Origin: Rhodobacteraceae bacterium KLH11
GTDB lineage: Bacteria > Pseudomonadota > Alphaproteobacteria > Rhodobacterales > Rhodobacteraceae
Reading direction: 5' to 3'
Length of the DNA stretch: 64,000 nucleotides
Assembly (NCBI GenBank): GCA_000158135.1
Contig: DS999533.1
Coordinates: forward strand, 52,616 to 116,615
The notes beneath the pieces are model-generated. The model was not told the DNA's origin, did no database searches, and was given only the letters and a program-made list of their open reading frames with translations. Every line of letters starts with the position of its first letter. The first letter of the stretch is position 1. A program made the translations under genes and the position numbers. This document shows positions 36,746-45,926 of this stretch, piece by piece.

Positions 36746-37976
36746 TAACCGCCTTCTCTTGTTATCTTTTTCCGTTGTGTTCAGCCTGGTGCTGCCCGTA
36801 TGGGCCCAGGGTCCGGCCGACGAGGAAATCTTTGGCTCTGCCACGCAGACAGAAACCGGGGACGGGGAGCTGGATGAACTGATCCTCCCTGACAACCCGG
36901 TGGAAGAGCCGAGCATCCCTGCTTCAGATATCACGTCGTCGCCCATTGATACCGAGCAATTGCCCTCGGCAGAGAACGTTGAAGAGACCAGCGCGCCCGC
37001 GCCAACACAACCGACCACGCCACCAGTGGCTTCTGACACATCTCAACCGGAACCGGAGCCCAGGACCGACCCCACATCGGGACCAGATCCAGATACGATC
37101 AGCGTTCTGGCGAAAGCGATTGCGGCTGCCATCATGGAAGAGGTCAGGGAATCTCAGCCTGCGCAAACTCCGGCTCCAAGTCTGACCCAGACTGAACGGA
37201 CCCAGAGAGCAATTGAGTTCTGGGCAAACCGGACCGGGGCTGTAATCCCCGGACCGGACGGGCGGGTAGTGCATGTTTTTGGCCAAGCCACTCCAACGCT
37301 TGTGTGCACGCCTGGCCAGGCCTGCCTGCTGGAACTGGAGCCGGGTGAGGTGGTTCAGGACAATGTCGTGCAGGCGGACCTGATGGGCTGGTCTGTCGAG
37401 CTCCGTCTTCGCGATATCGACCCGCCGCAGATATATTTTGCATTCAAACCGCTTCCGGAAGCCCCTCGGCTGACCAATTTTTTCATTATCACGGATCAGC
37501 GGATTTACAACATCAACCTGGTCAAGGATCTGCGCTACAGCACGCCGATCCTGAGCTTCATCTATCCGGATACGCAACAGCGCAAGATGGAAGAAAGGAT
37601 CGAAGCACTAAAAGTCGCAAAGCAACAGAAAGCCGCCGCAGACCGGGCGGAGCGTGCCACCAGAACAGCCCGCACCGGCGTGAGCACCACGCGGGGCACA
37701 GTGCCGGCCGATGAGCTGGATTTCGACTACCGCATCGCGGGGAGCGCCCCGTTCAGACCCCTGCGTGTCTATAACGACGGCCGCCGGACTTACGTGGATC
37801 TGCCCACAAACTACCGGGGGGATTTTCCTTCGGTGATTGGGGGCAGGGCCGAAAGCAACCGGGCCCTGAACTTTCGGGCCACGAAAGGCGGGCAGCAGAT
37901 TGTGATCGACGGGGTGCTGGGCAGCTTTGAACTGCAGGTCGGTCGCAAGATCATCAGGATAAGGAGGCGCTCGTGA
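36738..37976 (+). CDS. trbG: TrbG/VirB9 outer-membrane complex protein
   Basis: A 412-residue protein starting at GTG 36738. The signal peptide ends near PVWAQG. A long Pro/Glu/Thr-rich linker (about residues 25-145, unusual for the family) is followed by the VirB9 beta-domains: VVHVFGQATPTLVCTPGQACLLELEPGE, FFIITDQRIYNINL, DFDYRIAGSAPFRPLRVYNDGRRTYVDLP. It forms the core-complex ring with TrbI and TrbH. Linked to trbH by a GTGA overlap. Confidence 0.85.
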   Translation: MSDNRLLLLSFSVVFSLVLPVWAQGPADEEIFGSATQTETGDGELDELILPDNPVEEPSIPASDITSSPIDTEQLPSAENVEETSAPAPTQPTTPPVASDTSQPEPEPRTDPTSGPDPDTISVLAKAIAAAIMEEVRESQPAQTPAPSLTQTERTQRAIEFWANRTGAVIPGPDGRVVHVFGQATPTLVCTPGQACLLELEPGEVVQDNVVQADLMGWSVELRLRDIDPPQIYFAFKPLPEAPRLTNFFIITDQRIYNINLVKDLRYSTPILSFIYPDTQQRKMEERIEALKVAKQQKAAADRAERATRTARTGVSTTRGTVPADELDFDYRIAGSAPFRPLRVYNDGRRTYVDLPTNYRGDFPSVIGGRAESNRALNFRATKGGQQIVIDGVLGSFELQVGRKIIRIRRRS

Positions 37977-38467
37977 AGCCCCAGATCACCGGGTTGATTG
38001 CCACCGCCCTGTTTCTCGTGGGCTGTGCACCGCCGATCCCGTCCATGAACAGGAATGGCTACAACCTGACGCCCGTGCAGGCCTGCTCCATTGGCTACGA
38101 TATGGCACGGACCATCCATCAGACGATCTCGCTGCGCAAAACCGTGGTGATCGCGCCGGGTCGTTCCAATTCCTGCGAGACGCACACGCTGAACTACCTG
38201 CGACTGGCCGGGTTTGCCGTGGATGAAAGCGGCCGGGGCGATGCCCGCACCGCGCTCGATGTTACCGTGACCCATGGCGAGAACGAAGAGATCACGGCTT
38301 TGGCGACGGTCGCTGGCGACCTGCGGATCGCACGGCGGTACCGGCTGGCCAATCAAGGGGTCTACCCGACCTCCGCGCCTTCGATCATCCATCTGCCTCC
38401 AGAATATCGCCGCAAGGGACGCGAACGGTCCCTGATACCAACTTTCCGCAGGGAAAGCCGCCGATGA
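37973..38467 (+). CDS. trbH: TrbH/VirB7-position lipoprotein
   Basis: A 164-residue lipoprotein; signal FLVGC with Cys18 as the acylation site. The periplasmic domain has one further Cys pair (CSIGYD, SCETH). Its position directly after trbG matches trbH, the outer-membrane lipoprotein that stabilises VirB9. Sequence resemblance is otherwise weak. Starts at GTG 37973, overlaps trbE by 4 nt. Confidence 0.65.
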   Translation: MKPQITGLIATALFLVGCAPPIPSMNRNGYNLTPVQACSIGYDMARTIHQTISLRKTVVIAPGRSNSCETHTLNYLRLAGFAVDESGRGDARTALDVTVTHGENEEITALATVAGDLRIARRYRLANQGVYPTSAPSIIHLPPEYRRKGRERSLIPTFRRESRR

Positions 38468-40869
38468 ATTTCCGCGTCATACCCTCGCTTGCTCCGCCCC
38501 GTGCGCGGCAGTTCTCTGATGTCCTGAACTGGTCCGGACTGTTGGCCCCGGGCATTCTGGGCTGCAAGGATGGCTCTTTTGTCTGCGGCTGGGAAGTGAC
38601 CGGCCTCGACACCGAAAGCCTGGAACCGGAGGAGATGCAGGTCAGACTGGAGCAGCTGGCACATGGATTTTCGGGCTTCGGCGATGAGGAGTGTTTCTGG
38701 ATACAACTGGATCGCAGGCCTTTTGCCGGCCTGCAACAGAATGGGGATCCGTCGCCTTATCCGGCACTGAACATCCTGGAAGCGGAGGCCCGCAGTCTGC
38801 TGTCCGCAGATGGCACGCTTTACGAGAACACGATCCATCTCCTGTACCAGTGGCGACCTGCCGATCCCGGCATCCCTCTCGAACAGGGGCTTGAGGGATT
38901 TGCGCAAGCCTGCAGGACCGTGGAAATCCGGTTAGGGATGGTCTTTGGCCTGCGGCGCCTGGGGCTTCAGACGGAAGAAGACCTCGACCGCAGGGTTGAT
39001 CGCTTCGACGAATTGGCAGGCCTGCTGGCGAGCGCATTGACAGGGTCGGTGCAAAGGTTTCGGATCCCCAGGAACCTTCAATACATGTTTCTCGATAAGT
39101 GGCTCGGGGTTGATTTCGAGCGCGATCCGGAAAGTGGACTGCCTCGTATCGAAGGCTGCCCGGCAGTCATTCTGACGCTTGAAGGGGTTCCGAAGGCGTG
39201 TCCGCGGGGCGTGCTGGAGGTGCTGGAAACCTACGGCCTCGAGTTCCGCTGGACCACGCGCCTGTCGAGTATGTCCCCTCGCACAGCCCGCAAGCACCTG
39301 CGGAAAGACGAAAAAGTCTGGGCCCAGAATGCCGCGGATCCCGTCGCACAGATTGTCGATGGCGGTGGCGGCCGCCGCGACAGGTATGCCGAAGAAATGG
39401 CACTTGGCGCCGAAGAGATGGCCACGGATGTAAACCGGGGTGAGGCGGTCGGTATGTACCTGTCGACGCTCACACTGATCGGGGGAAGATATACGACACC
39501 GGAGGAACTCCAGGCCGCGGCCGAGGAGATCGAGGCGGTGCTCGTGAACGCCGGCTTCAAAGTGCGCTATGAGCGCGAGGCCGCGCTGGAGTTATACCTG
39601 GCAAGCCTACCGGGGCACGCGCACCGGGTTCTGCGGGACACCATGATGCCAGTGTCGGACTTCGTGGAACTGATCCCGCTGCGGACCAGCTGGAAGGGAG
39701 AGGTGCACAATCCGTCACCGCTTTTTCCGTCCAATTCACCCGCATTGACCTGGGCGCGCTCTATGACGGGTGAGCTGTTTCATTTTAACCTGCACGTCGA
39801 TGACGTCGGTCACACATTCATGTTTGGCCCGACCGGCGGGGGTAAATCGGTCCTGCTCGGTTTGCTCTCCGCCCATTGGCTCAAATACCCCGATGCGCGG
39901 GTTATCTACTTCGACAAAGGGTATTCGTCCCGGCACCTGGTCAATGTATTTGAGGGCAGCTTCACCTCCTTTGGCGGAGAAACCGGGCGGGGCGTCGCGC
40001 CGTTGATGCATCTGCGCGAACTGGGTCTCGAATGGGGTGTGGACTGGGTCGGCGAGATGGCAAAACTCAGCGGTGTGTCTCTGACACCCGCCCTACGGGA
40101 CGAGATCCGCGCGGGCTTGTCCAATGCGCTGAAGACCGGGTTCCTGACACTCTCGGAATTGCAAACCTACCTGCAGAATCCTGAGCTCCAGTCCGCAATT
40201 CGCCGCTTCAGCAGGAACGGTGGGTCAGGGTTATTGGATGATGATGACGTTTCCCTGGACTGGGAAAACCTGACGGTTTTCGAAGTGGATGAGCTGTTTC
40301 AGCAAAACGAGGACATGGCGCTCCTGGCCCTGGATTATATCTTTGCTCAGGTCGAACGCCGGTTTGATGGCAAGCCCACTTTGCTGGTACTCGACGAGGC
40401 TCATGCGTTTTTGGGGCACTCTATTTTTGCCAGCCGTATCCGGCGTTGGCTGAAAGAGGCCCGCCGATCAAACGTGACAGTTTTGATGGCAACGCAGAGC
40501 CTGTCCGATCTCACGATGTCGGATCTGGCCGACGTGCTTCTGGAAAGCTGCCAGACGCAGATTTTTCTCCCCAACCCGAAGGCCCGAACGGAAAAAGTTC
40601 GCAAGCAGTATCTCACCCTTGGCATGACCAAAGCCCAAATCGATCTCATTGCGTCGCTCACGCCCAAGCGGGACTACTACCTGGTCAAGCCGAGCGGCCA
40701 GCGCGTGGTGGAATTCCTGCTCGGGCCGTTGGCTCTCTCCCTGCTGGGCAAGACCAGCAAGGAACAGAGCATCCTTGCCGGACAGCTTCATAAGGAAAGC
40801 CCCGATTATTGGAGGGAAGAGGTCCAGGACATCCTTGATCGCCATTACCAGGGAGATTCATCCTCATGA
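38464..40869 (+). CDS. trbE: TrbE/VirB4 ATPase
   Basis: An 801-residue cytoplasmic ATPase, full length. The N-terminal half is the CagE/TrbE/VirB-type domain. The C-terminal AAA+ domain has Walker A GPTGGGKS (near 455-462) and Walker B LLVLDEAHAF (near 639-648), followed by the LKEARRSNVTVLMATQS sensor region. It needs VirB3/TrbD as membrane partner, whose gene is reversed here. Coupled to trbJ by ATGA overlap. Confidence 0.9.
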   Translation: MNFRVIPSLAPPRARQFSDVLNWSGLLAPGILGCKDGSFVCGWEVTGLDTESLEPEEMQVRLEQLAHGFSGFGDEECFWIQLDRRPFAGLQQNGDPSPYPALNILEAEARSLLSADGTLYENTIHLLYQWRPADPGIPLEQGLEGFAQACRTVEIRLGMVFGLRRLGLQTEEDLDRRVDRFDELAGLLASALTGSVQRFRIPRNLQYMFLDKWLGVDFERDPESGLPRIEGCPAVILTLEGVPKACPRGVLEVLETYGLEFRWTTRLSSMSPRTARKHLRKDEKVWAQNAADPVAQIVDGGGGRRDRYAEEMALGAEEMATDVNRGEAVGMYLSTLTLIGGRYTTPEELQAAAEEIEAVLVNAGFKVRYEREAALELYLASLPGHAHRVLRDTMMPVSDFVELIPLRTSWKGEVHNPSPLFPSNSPALTWARSMTGELFHFNLHVDDVGHTFMFGPTGGGKSVLLGLLSAHWLKYPDARVIYFDKGYSSRHLVNVFEGSFTSFGGETGRGVAPLMHLRELGLEWGVDWVGEMAKLSGVSLTPALRDEIRAGLSNALKTGFLTLSELQTYLQNPELQSAIRRFSRNGGSGLLDDDDVSLDWENLTVFEVDELFQQNEDMALLALDYIFAQVERRFDGKPTLLVLDEAHAFLGHSIFASRIRRWLKEARRSNVTVLMATQSLSDLTMSDLADVLLESCQTQIFLPNPKARTEKVRKQYLTLGMTKAQIDLIASLTPKRDYYLVKPSGQRVVEFLLGPLALSLLGKTSKEQSILAGQLHKESPDYWREEVQDILDRHYQGDSSS

Positions 40870-41684
40870 CATCTGTTTCATTACGCATGTTTGCAGTTAC
40901 CGCGAGCCTGGTGCTGTCGGCTCCTTCAACCTTGCACGCGGGACCCTCCGCGGGTGGGGCCACAGAGTTTACGCAGTTGCTCAACCATATTGAGCTGGCA
41001 AGCATTGTTGGTCTTGAAGGCGAAAGCCTTGCGGTCAATGCGGAGACTTTATCCACCCAAATCCGGCAACTGGCGACGCAGATCAAGACCTATGAGGCAA
41101 TTCTTCAGAACCTCGAACAAGTCCCCGATACGCTGCTGGATGAGTCCATGGAGCCGGTGCAGGAACTCTATGCCCTCATGAGCGAAGCCCGGGCCATCGC
41201 GACCAGCGGCAAAGCGCTTGATGAGTTTCTCCGCTCCGACCTTATTGAGGACCCGCTCTTCGACGGAAAGCCCCTTTCCGATGCCCGTTTGGCCGAGCGA
41301 TACGACAAATGGGTCGATACCTGGGATGGAGCCCTGAAAACCGGGTTGGGGCAGGTTGGTTTGACCCTTGAGGACGTTGGAACCGAGGCCGAGCTTCTGG
41401 ACCGGATCAACGGCCAATTCCCGGGAGTGCAGGGCAACCTGCAGGCTCTGCAGGTGTCCAACGAGCTGTCCTCATCTGTGGCCCGTCAGCTGGTCGACCT
41501 GCGCGCGCTCACCGCAACACAAGCACAGCAGAACGCGGTGGCCTGGGGCAGGGTTCTGGCCGATCTGGACCGCAAAGAGAGCGCCCAGCGGGAAGGGGAG
41601 GTGATGATCCAGGAGAGCATCGAAGCTTATGAGGCCAACGACAACCACCGCACCATCAACGAAATTCTGGAGCTTGGGAAATGA
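40866..41684 (+). CDS. trbJ: TrbJ/VirB5-like protein
   Basis: A 272-residue periplasmic protein: signal peptide ending near LHAGPSA, then long amphipathic helices (Gln/Leu-rich) as in TrbJ/VirB5, the minor pilus-tip component that contacts recipients. The last 38 codons are repeated almost perfectly at the end of the following gene. The stop overlaps that gene's start (ATGA). Confidence 0.8.
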   Translation: MTSVSLRMFAVTASLVLSAPSTLHAGPSAGGATEFTQLLNHIELASIVGLEGESLAVNAETLSTQIRQLATQIKTYEAILQNLEQVPDTLLDESMEPVQELYALMSEARAIATSGKALDEFLRSDLIEDPLFDGKPLSDARLAERYDKWVDTWDGALKTGLGQVGLTLEDVGTEAELLDRINGQFPGVQGNLQALQVSNELSSSVARQLVDLRALTATQAQQNAVAWGRVLADLDRKESAQREGEVMIQESIEAYEANDNHRTINEILELGK

Positions 41685-41923
41685 GCAAAAGAAGCAGCAA
41701 GTTCGTATTCAACCTAAACGGAATGATCGCTCTGATCTTCAGCCTGATGGCCCTGGTGGTCTGTATCGGGATTTATATGCAACTCGGCCGTCTTACGGCG
41801 GAACTCGACCGCAAGGAAAGAGCCCAGCGGGAGGGGGAGCTGATGATCCAGGAGAGCATCGAAGCCTATGAGGCCAACGATAATCATCGCACCATCAATG
41901 ATATTCTGGAGCTCGGGAAATGA
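41568..41923 (+). repeat. duplicated trbJ 3' end (two 117-bp copies)
   Basis: Copies at 41568-41684 and 41807-41923 match at 105 of 117 positions by my count. Of 12 differences 9 are synonymous, and the 38-residue peptides differ at three positions (S/R, V/L, E/D). Both end with the same GGGAAATGAGC that provides the next gene's start. This points to duplication followed by purifying selection. Confidence 0.9.
41681..41923 (+). CDS. membrane-anchored copy of TrbJ tail (trbK position)
   Basis: An 80-residue protein: an N-terminal membrane span (GMIALIFSLMALVVCIGIYM) joined to a copy of the TrbJ C-terminal helix (DRKERAQREGELMIQESI...). It occupies the place after trbJ where RP4 and Ti operons carry trbK, the entry-exclusion lipoprotein, but has no lipobox. 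Domain order suggests a type II membrane protein displaying the TrbJ-like helix in the periplasm. A role in exclusion or in TrbJ assembly is inference. Confidence 0.65.
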   Translation: MSKRSSKFVFNLNGMIALIFSLMALVVCIGIYMQLGRLTAELDRKERAQREGELMIQESIEAYEANDNHRTINDILELGK

Positions 41924-42324
41924 GCCTGACCCGCCAGCCGCTTCCGGACCGCCGCCTGACGGAGACCCGGCGTGTTGAGACGCCGCAGGGGCATACGGCC
42001 TTTATCTCTGTGGGATATCATCCGAGATCGCCGCTAAAGCCCCGTGAGGTGTTCTACTGCGAAGGTTTCAAATCCGGCAGCGACCTTGAGTATCACATGC
42101 AGGACATGTGCGTCCTGATCTCGCTGCTCCTGCAGTTCGACATGACGCCTTCAGACATCGCGCGATCGCTCTCCCGTCGAAAAACAGCGATGGGGGAGGT
42201 GGCTTATGCCAGCATCGTGGGTTGGGTTCTTGAGACGATGTCTCAGCCACCCGAATGGGCCGACCAGGTGAACCTTTCCAATGATCCCGTGGGACAGGAG
42301 GGCCGTTCAGATGAAACCCGGTAG
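41920..42324 (+). CDS. small TSCPD-domain-like protein
   Basis: A 134-residue soluble protein. Its middle (GHTAFISVGYH...EVFYCEGFKSGSDLEYHMQDMCVLISLLLQ, then IARSLSR) resembles the TSCPD domain found at the C-terminus of class II ribonucleotide reductases and in small stand-alone proteins. No catalytic Cys pair of a reductase is present. Coupled to trbJ-tail gene by ATGA. Why such a domain lies in a conjugation operon is unknown; nucleic-acid or metal binding is conceivable. Confidence 0.5.
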   Translation: MSLTRQPLPDRRLTETRRVETPQGHTAFISVGYHPRSPLKPREVFYCEGFKSGSDLEYHMQDMCVLISLLLQFDMTPSDIARSLSRRKTAMGEVAYASIVGWVLETMSQPPEWADQVNLSNDPVGQEGRSDETR

Positions 42325-42664
42325 TTATGGCCTTTCCCCCGATAAACCTGTGTCCGACGAAGATCGCTTTGCCGAACTCCTGAACCCGCTCTGGTCCTCG
42401 GCTGATGATTATTACCTGCTGACCGAACGGGCGCAGGGCAAGCGCTTCGCCATTATCGCCGGAGAACTCGAACGCAACCGCATTACCGTCGAACGTCGCT
42501 GGCAGCGCTTGCAGGCGGTCGATGATATCGAGGACCTGTTACTCCGCTACGGCTTGTCGGACATGCGCTATTGCCGGTCGTTGCCGGAGGATTACCGCCT
42601 CCCCTCTGATCCTTTCGATGCAAAGGGAAGGCGGTTTTCCCCTGTCAGGAGGCCAAGCCCTTGA
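42311..42664 (+). CDS. small HTH-like protein
   Basis: A 117-residue protein starting at 42311 (GGAGGG 8 nt upstream, overlap of 14 nt with the previous gene). The segment LLTERAQGKRFAIIAGELERNRITVERRWQRL looks like a helix-turn-helix or Myb-like DNA-binding unit. Basic C-terminus. It may be a regulator or a DNA-processing accessory factor. Overlaps the next gene by 4 nt (TTGA). Confidence 0.5.
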   Translation: MKPGSYGLSPDKPVSDEDRFAELLNPLWSSADDYYLLTERAQGKRFAIIAGELERNRITVERRWQRLQAVDDIEDLLLRYGLSDMRYCRSLPEDYRLPSDPFDAKGRRFSPVRRPSP

Positions 42665-43998
42665 CCCTCCATCTTTGGAATACCGAACTAACCGTTGAAA
42701 GCACGGAAGGTCAAGCCGCGCTGGCGCGGGCCCACCGGAAAGGGGAGCGTGTCGAATGCCGTTGCCGGGTGCCGTATCCAAAGATGTACGTGGCCGCCGT
42801 GAACGGTCGCTTCATCGTCAAACGGATGCCGGATACCGGGTTTGAACATGCGCCGGACTGTCCATCTTATCTGCCCCCTGGCGAGCTTTCCGGGCTGGCA
42901 CAGGTGCAGGGCTCTGCGATTACGGAATCGCCCGAGGATGGGACCACCACAATCCGGCTGGGTTTTCCCCTGAAGAAAATAGGCAAAACCCGCGCAATGC
43001 CGGAGCTGACCGGCCAGCCTGCGACCGAGGTCAAACAATCCCCGTACAAACTGACCATCACCAGTCTGTTGCATTATCTCTGGCACGAAGCAGACCTGGG
43101 AAAATGGTACCCGGCAATGAGCGGGAAACGCTTCTGGGGTGTTGTCCACTCCGCATTGGAGCGGGCCGCAGCGGGCAAGGTCGTTAAGGGACAGAATCTT
43201 GCCCGCATTCTCTATGTGCCCGAGTTTTTTCGGGTTAAGCGAAAGGACGAGATCGTCGCCCGGCGCAATGCTCTTTTTGCGCATCTTCGGCCCGGCAAAG
43301 GCGGACCCGCGCCGCTCGGTCTCCTGATTGCGGAATACAAGACACATGAACCAACGTCCTTGGGGGCAAAGTTCGTATTCAAACACGCGCCGGGCTGCCC
43401 CTTCTTTGCTGATGAGGATATCGCCCGCCGGTTCAACACCGTGTTTGCGGAGCGGCTTCGTCTGTCGGAATTTGTTGAAGGCAGTCATCCGATCATGATT
43501 GCCAGTTTCAGCATATCCAAATCCCGGTATCCGGTCCTGCTGGAGATGGGAATGATGCTGGTGACATCCAACTGGATTCCGTTCGAACACACGCGGGACG
43601 TGGACCTGATCACACGGCTGACCGACCAGAAGCGGGCTTTTCAAAAATCACTGCGGTTCAATCTCAAATCCGATGCGCCGATTGCCTCGGTCGTGCTGCT
43701 CGACACGGTGGATCCGGTGGCTCTTTACGTGGCCCAGGATCCCGACTCAGCAGAGGCGGTTGCGGCACTTGTCGAGACAGCAAGTGAAAGCCGTTATTCC
43801 AGTTGGTTATGGACAAGTCATAACCCAATGCCCGATTTGCCTCCGGATCGGCGAAATACCCCACTTGGTGATCCATCACAACTGTCGGGTAAGGCAGCAG
43901 ACCATTCCCAAACCACCGCGGCGGCTGGCCAGAAAACCCACCGTAATCCGTCCAAAACACCGAAAGCTCACGAAGGAGAAGCGCCCAATGGCACCTGA
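42661..43998 (+). CDS. DUF1173-like plasmid protein
   Basis: A 445-residue protein from TTG 42661 that looks like the DUF1173 family, common on alpha- and gammaproteobacterial plasmids and of unknown function. Visible features: an N-terminal RVECRCRVPYPKMYVAAVNGRFIVKRMPDTG...HAPDC segment with Cys residues suggestive of a metal site, then YLWHEADLGKW and a Lys/Glu-rich tail rich in Pro and Thr. Overlaps trbL by 11 nt. Confidence 0.6.
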   Translation: MTLHLWNTELTVESTEGQAALARAHRKGERVECRCRVPYPKMYVAAVNGRFIVKRMPDTGFEHAPDCPSYLPPGELSGLAQVQGSAITESPEDGTTTIRLGFPLKKIGKTRAMPELTGQPATEVKQSPYKLTITSLLHYLWHEADLGKWYPAMSGKRFWGVVHSALERAAAGKVVKGQNLARILYVPEFFRVKRKDEIVARRNALFAHLRPGKGGPAPLGLLIAEYKTHEPTSLGAKFVFKHAPGCPFFADEDIARRFNTVFAERLRLSEFVEGSHPIMIASFSISKSRYPVLLEMGMMLVTSNWIPFEHTRDVDLITRLTDQKRAFQKSLRFNLKSDAPIASVVLLDTVDPVALYVAQDPDSAEAVAALVETASESRYSSWLWTSHNPMPDLPPDRRNTPLGDPSQLSGKAADHSQTTAAAGQKTHRNPSKTPKAHEGEAPNGT

Positions 43999-45232
43999 GA
44001 AGTTGTCGTTTCCTATCTTTGTCCTGCCGGCGTTGGCGGCCTGCCTTCTGGTCGCGCCGGATTTGGTGCAGGCGCAACCAATGGGACTGTTCGACGCTCC
44101 GGGAGGGAACTCCCTACCACCTTCACAACCCGGAGATACATCGGCTGCGGATGGAGTGTTTGATGATCTGAAACTGATCCTGACCCGATATGCCCAGGGT
44201 ATTCAGACTGCGGCAACGTACTTGCTGATTGCGCTGCTGGGAGCGGACCTGGTGATCAACACCGGCAAGACGGTGATCTCAAACTCATCGCTGAGTGAAC
44301 TGCTGGTTCGGTTCACCTACCGGCTTTTATTCGTGGCTTTTGCGCTGTTTCTCATCAACAACATCGCGGACGTCGTTGAGATGGTGGCGGGTTTGGCAGT
44401 CGATCTGGCGCAGAGCGCCTCGGAATCCGAGACACCCATTGATGATATCAGCATCAGTTCAATCCTCTCCGATGGCGGCACAATAGCATTGGAGATGTTG
44501 AAAACCCTGTCGGTGTACTGGCTGGTCTATGCGATCTGCGCGGTTCTGTGGCTGGTGATGACGGGCATCCAGGTCGCGATGATCATATTGGTTTTTGCCG
44601 AACTCTATATCGGTGCGCTGGCCGGGTTGATTACGCTGGCCTTTGCCGGTCTCGATGTCGCAAAGGATGCAGCCACCCGCTACATCACCACTGTCATCGG
44701 CAAGGGGCTCGCGATCCTGACCCTGTTGCTGGTGTTTTCCATGTTCGGATCCCTGGCAAACTCTGTGGCGGGCGGGGACACCCGGTCCTGGGGTCTTGGT
44801 AATCTGTTTACCGCAATTATGCTGCAGGTCATTTGCCTGATGCTGATGTTGACCCTGCCATCGCGCGTGGAAAGCCTGGCGGGAGGCGTGGGGTCCTCTG
44901 CAGCGGCCAGCATTGCCGGAGGTGCTATTGCGGCAGCCACGATGGTGCCCCTCGCGAAGGCAACGGCAGGGGTGGGAGTAGCGGGCGGTGCCGCTGCGGC
45001 CAGTGGTATATTCAAGGGTGCGAGCAGCGCAGCCAGTGGTGCGGGAATGAGTTCTTCCCTGAAATCCGCAGGAGCCGGGGCCGTGCGTACCGGCGGGCGA
45101 TATCTTGGCTCCACTTTTTCGCGTGGCCGGTCGGTCCGGGGTGAGATGGCCAGTGACGCGGCAAAACTGGCCAATCAGGTCAGGGCCATCCTTCAGAAAC
45201 CATCCAATTCCCCGGGAGGCAACGAGTCATGA
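43988..45232 (+). CDS. trbL: TrbL/VirB6 inner-membrane protein
   Basis: A 414-residue protein: signal-like N-terminus, about six membrane spans between residues 65 and 305 (AATYLLIALLGADLVI, YRLLFVAFALFLINNI, YWLVYAICAVLWLVM and others), and a Gly/Ala/Ser-rich, then basic C-terminal tail, all typical of TrbL. It forms the inner-membrane channel. The start at 43988 has AAGGAGA upstream. Coupled to trbF by ATGA. Confidence 0.85.
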   Translation: MAPEKLSFPIFVLPALAACLLVAPDLVQAQPMGLFDAPGGNSLPPSQPGDTSAADGVFDDLKLILTRYAQGIQTAATYLLIALLGADLVINTGKTVISNSSLSELLVRFTYRLLFVAFALFLINNIADVVEMVAGLAVDLAQSASESETPIDDISISSILSDGGTIALEMLKTLSVYWLVYAICAVLWLVMTGIQVAMIILVFAELYIGALAGLITLAFAGLDVAKDAATRYITTVIGKGLAILTLLLVFSMFGSLANSVAGGDTRSWGLGNLFTAIMLQVICLMLMLTLPSRVESLAGGVGSSAAASIAGGAIAAATMVPLAKATAGVGVAGGAAAASGIFKGASSAASGAGMSSSLKSAGAGAVRTGGRYLGSTFSRGRSVRGEMASDAAKLANQVRAILQKPSNSPGGNES

Positions 45233-45924
45233 CTTCGGAGCAAGGGAAAGAAACCCGTGCCGCCCCCGATCCTGACGCCGGCTATCGCCGGGCGCGACAG
45301 GATTGGGATGAGCGCTTCGCTGGCCATGCACAGGCAGCGCGCCAATGGCGGATGATGGCCATGTTCAACGGTGTCCTGATGATTATCGGTTTGGGTTACG
45401 GCGTCTGGGCTTCGGCGATGTCGAAACATGTGCCGTATATTGTCGCCCATGATGAGCTTGGCCGTGCCGTTGCAACAACGGAAGCCAAAACCGTGACCGA
45501 CTGGCCAGTGCCGGTGGTCAAACGGGAGTTGGGGGATTTTGTTTCCCGGTGGCGCTCTGTTCCAGCCGACATCGAGGTTCTCAGGGCCGACCTTAACCGG
45601 ATGTTCAGCTACACGGTGAATGGCAGCGCAGCGTCCCAGCGGATCAAGACGCAGGGCCGTGCCAATTCACCTTTCGAAATCATCAAGACGCGCACCAACG
45701 CGGTCGAGATTATCAGTGTTCTCCATGAGCGGGGCAGCACCTGGCAAGTGGAATGGCGTGAGACCACACGCGCGCGCGGCACTGGCAAGACGCTCGGGGT
45801 CGGGCATTACAAGGGCTCGTTTGTGCTTGAACGCGCGGCCAAGCTCTCTCCGGAACTCATCTCCGTCAACCCGCTCGGCATCATTGTCGCGCATTTCGAC
45901 ATCCAGAAACTGAACGGAAACTGA
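45229..45924 (+). CDS. trbF: TrbF/VirB8 inner-membrane protein
   Basis: A 231-residue bitopic protein: cytoplasmic N-terminus with ARQDWDERF, one membrane span at about 40-60 (MAMFNGVLMIIGLGYGVWA) and the periplasmic VirB8 NTF2-like domain (PYIVAHDELGRAV..., VNPLGIIVAHFDIQKL). Nucleates assembly of the channel. Two bp before trbI. Confidence 0.85.
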   Translation: MTSEQGKETRAAPDPDAGYRRARQDWDERFAGHAQAARQWRMMAMFNGVLMIIGLGYGVWASAMSKHVPYIVAHDELGRAVATTEAKTVTDWPVPVVKRELGDFVSRWRSVPADIEVLRADLNRMFSYTVNGSAASQRIKTQGRANSPFEIIKTRTNAVEIISVLHERGSTWQVEWRETTRARGTGKTLGVGHYKGSFVLERAAKLSPELISVNPLGIIVAHFDIQKLNGN

Positions 45925-45926
45925 AC

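Noticed and set aside
42688..43644. 318-codon minus-strand open frame
   Set aside because: Antisense to the DUF1173-like gene in a coupled plus-strand operon. Composition (His, Arg, Cys excess) is typical of a shadow.
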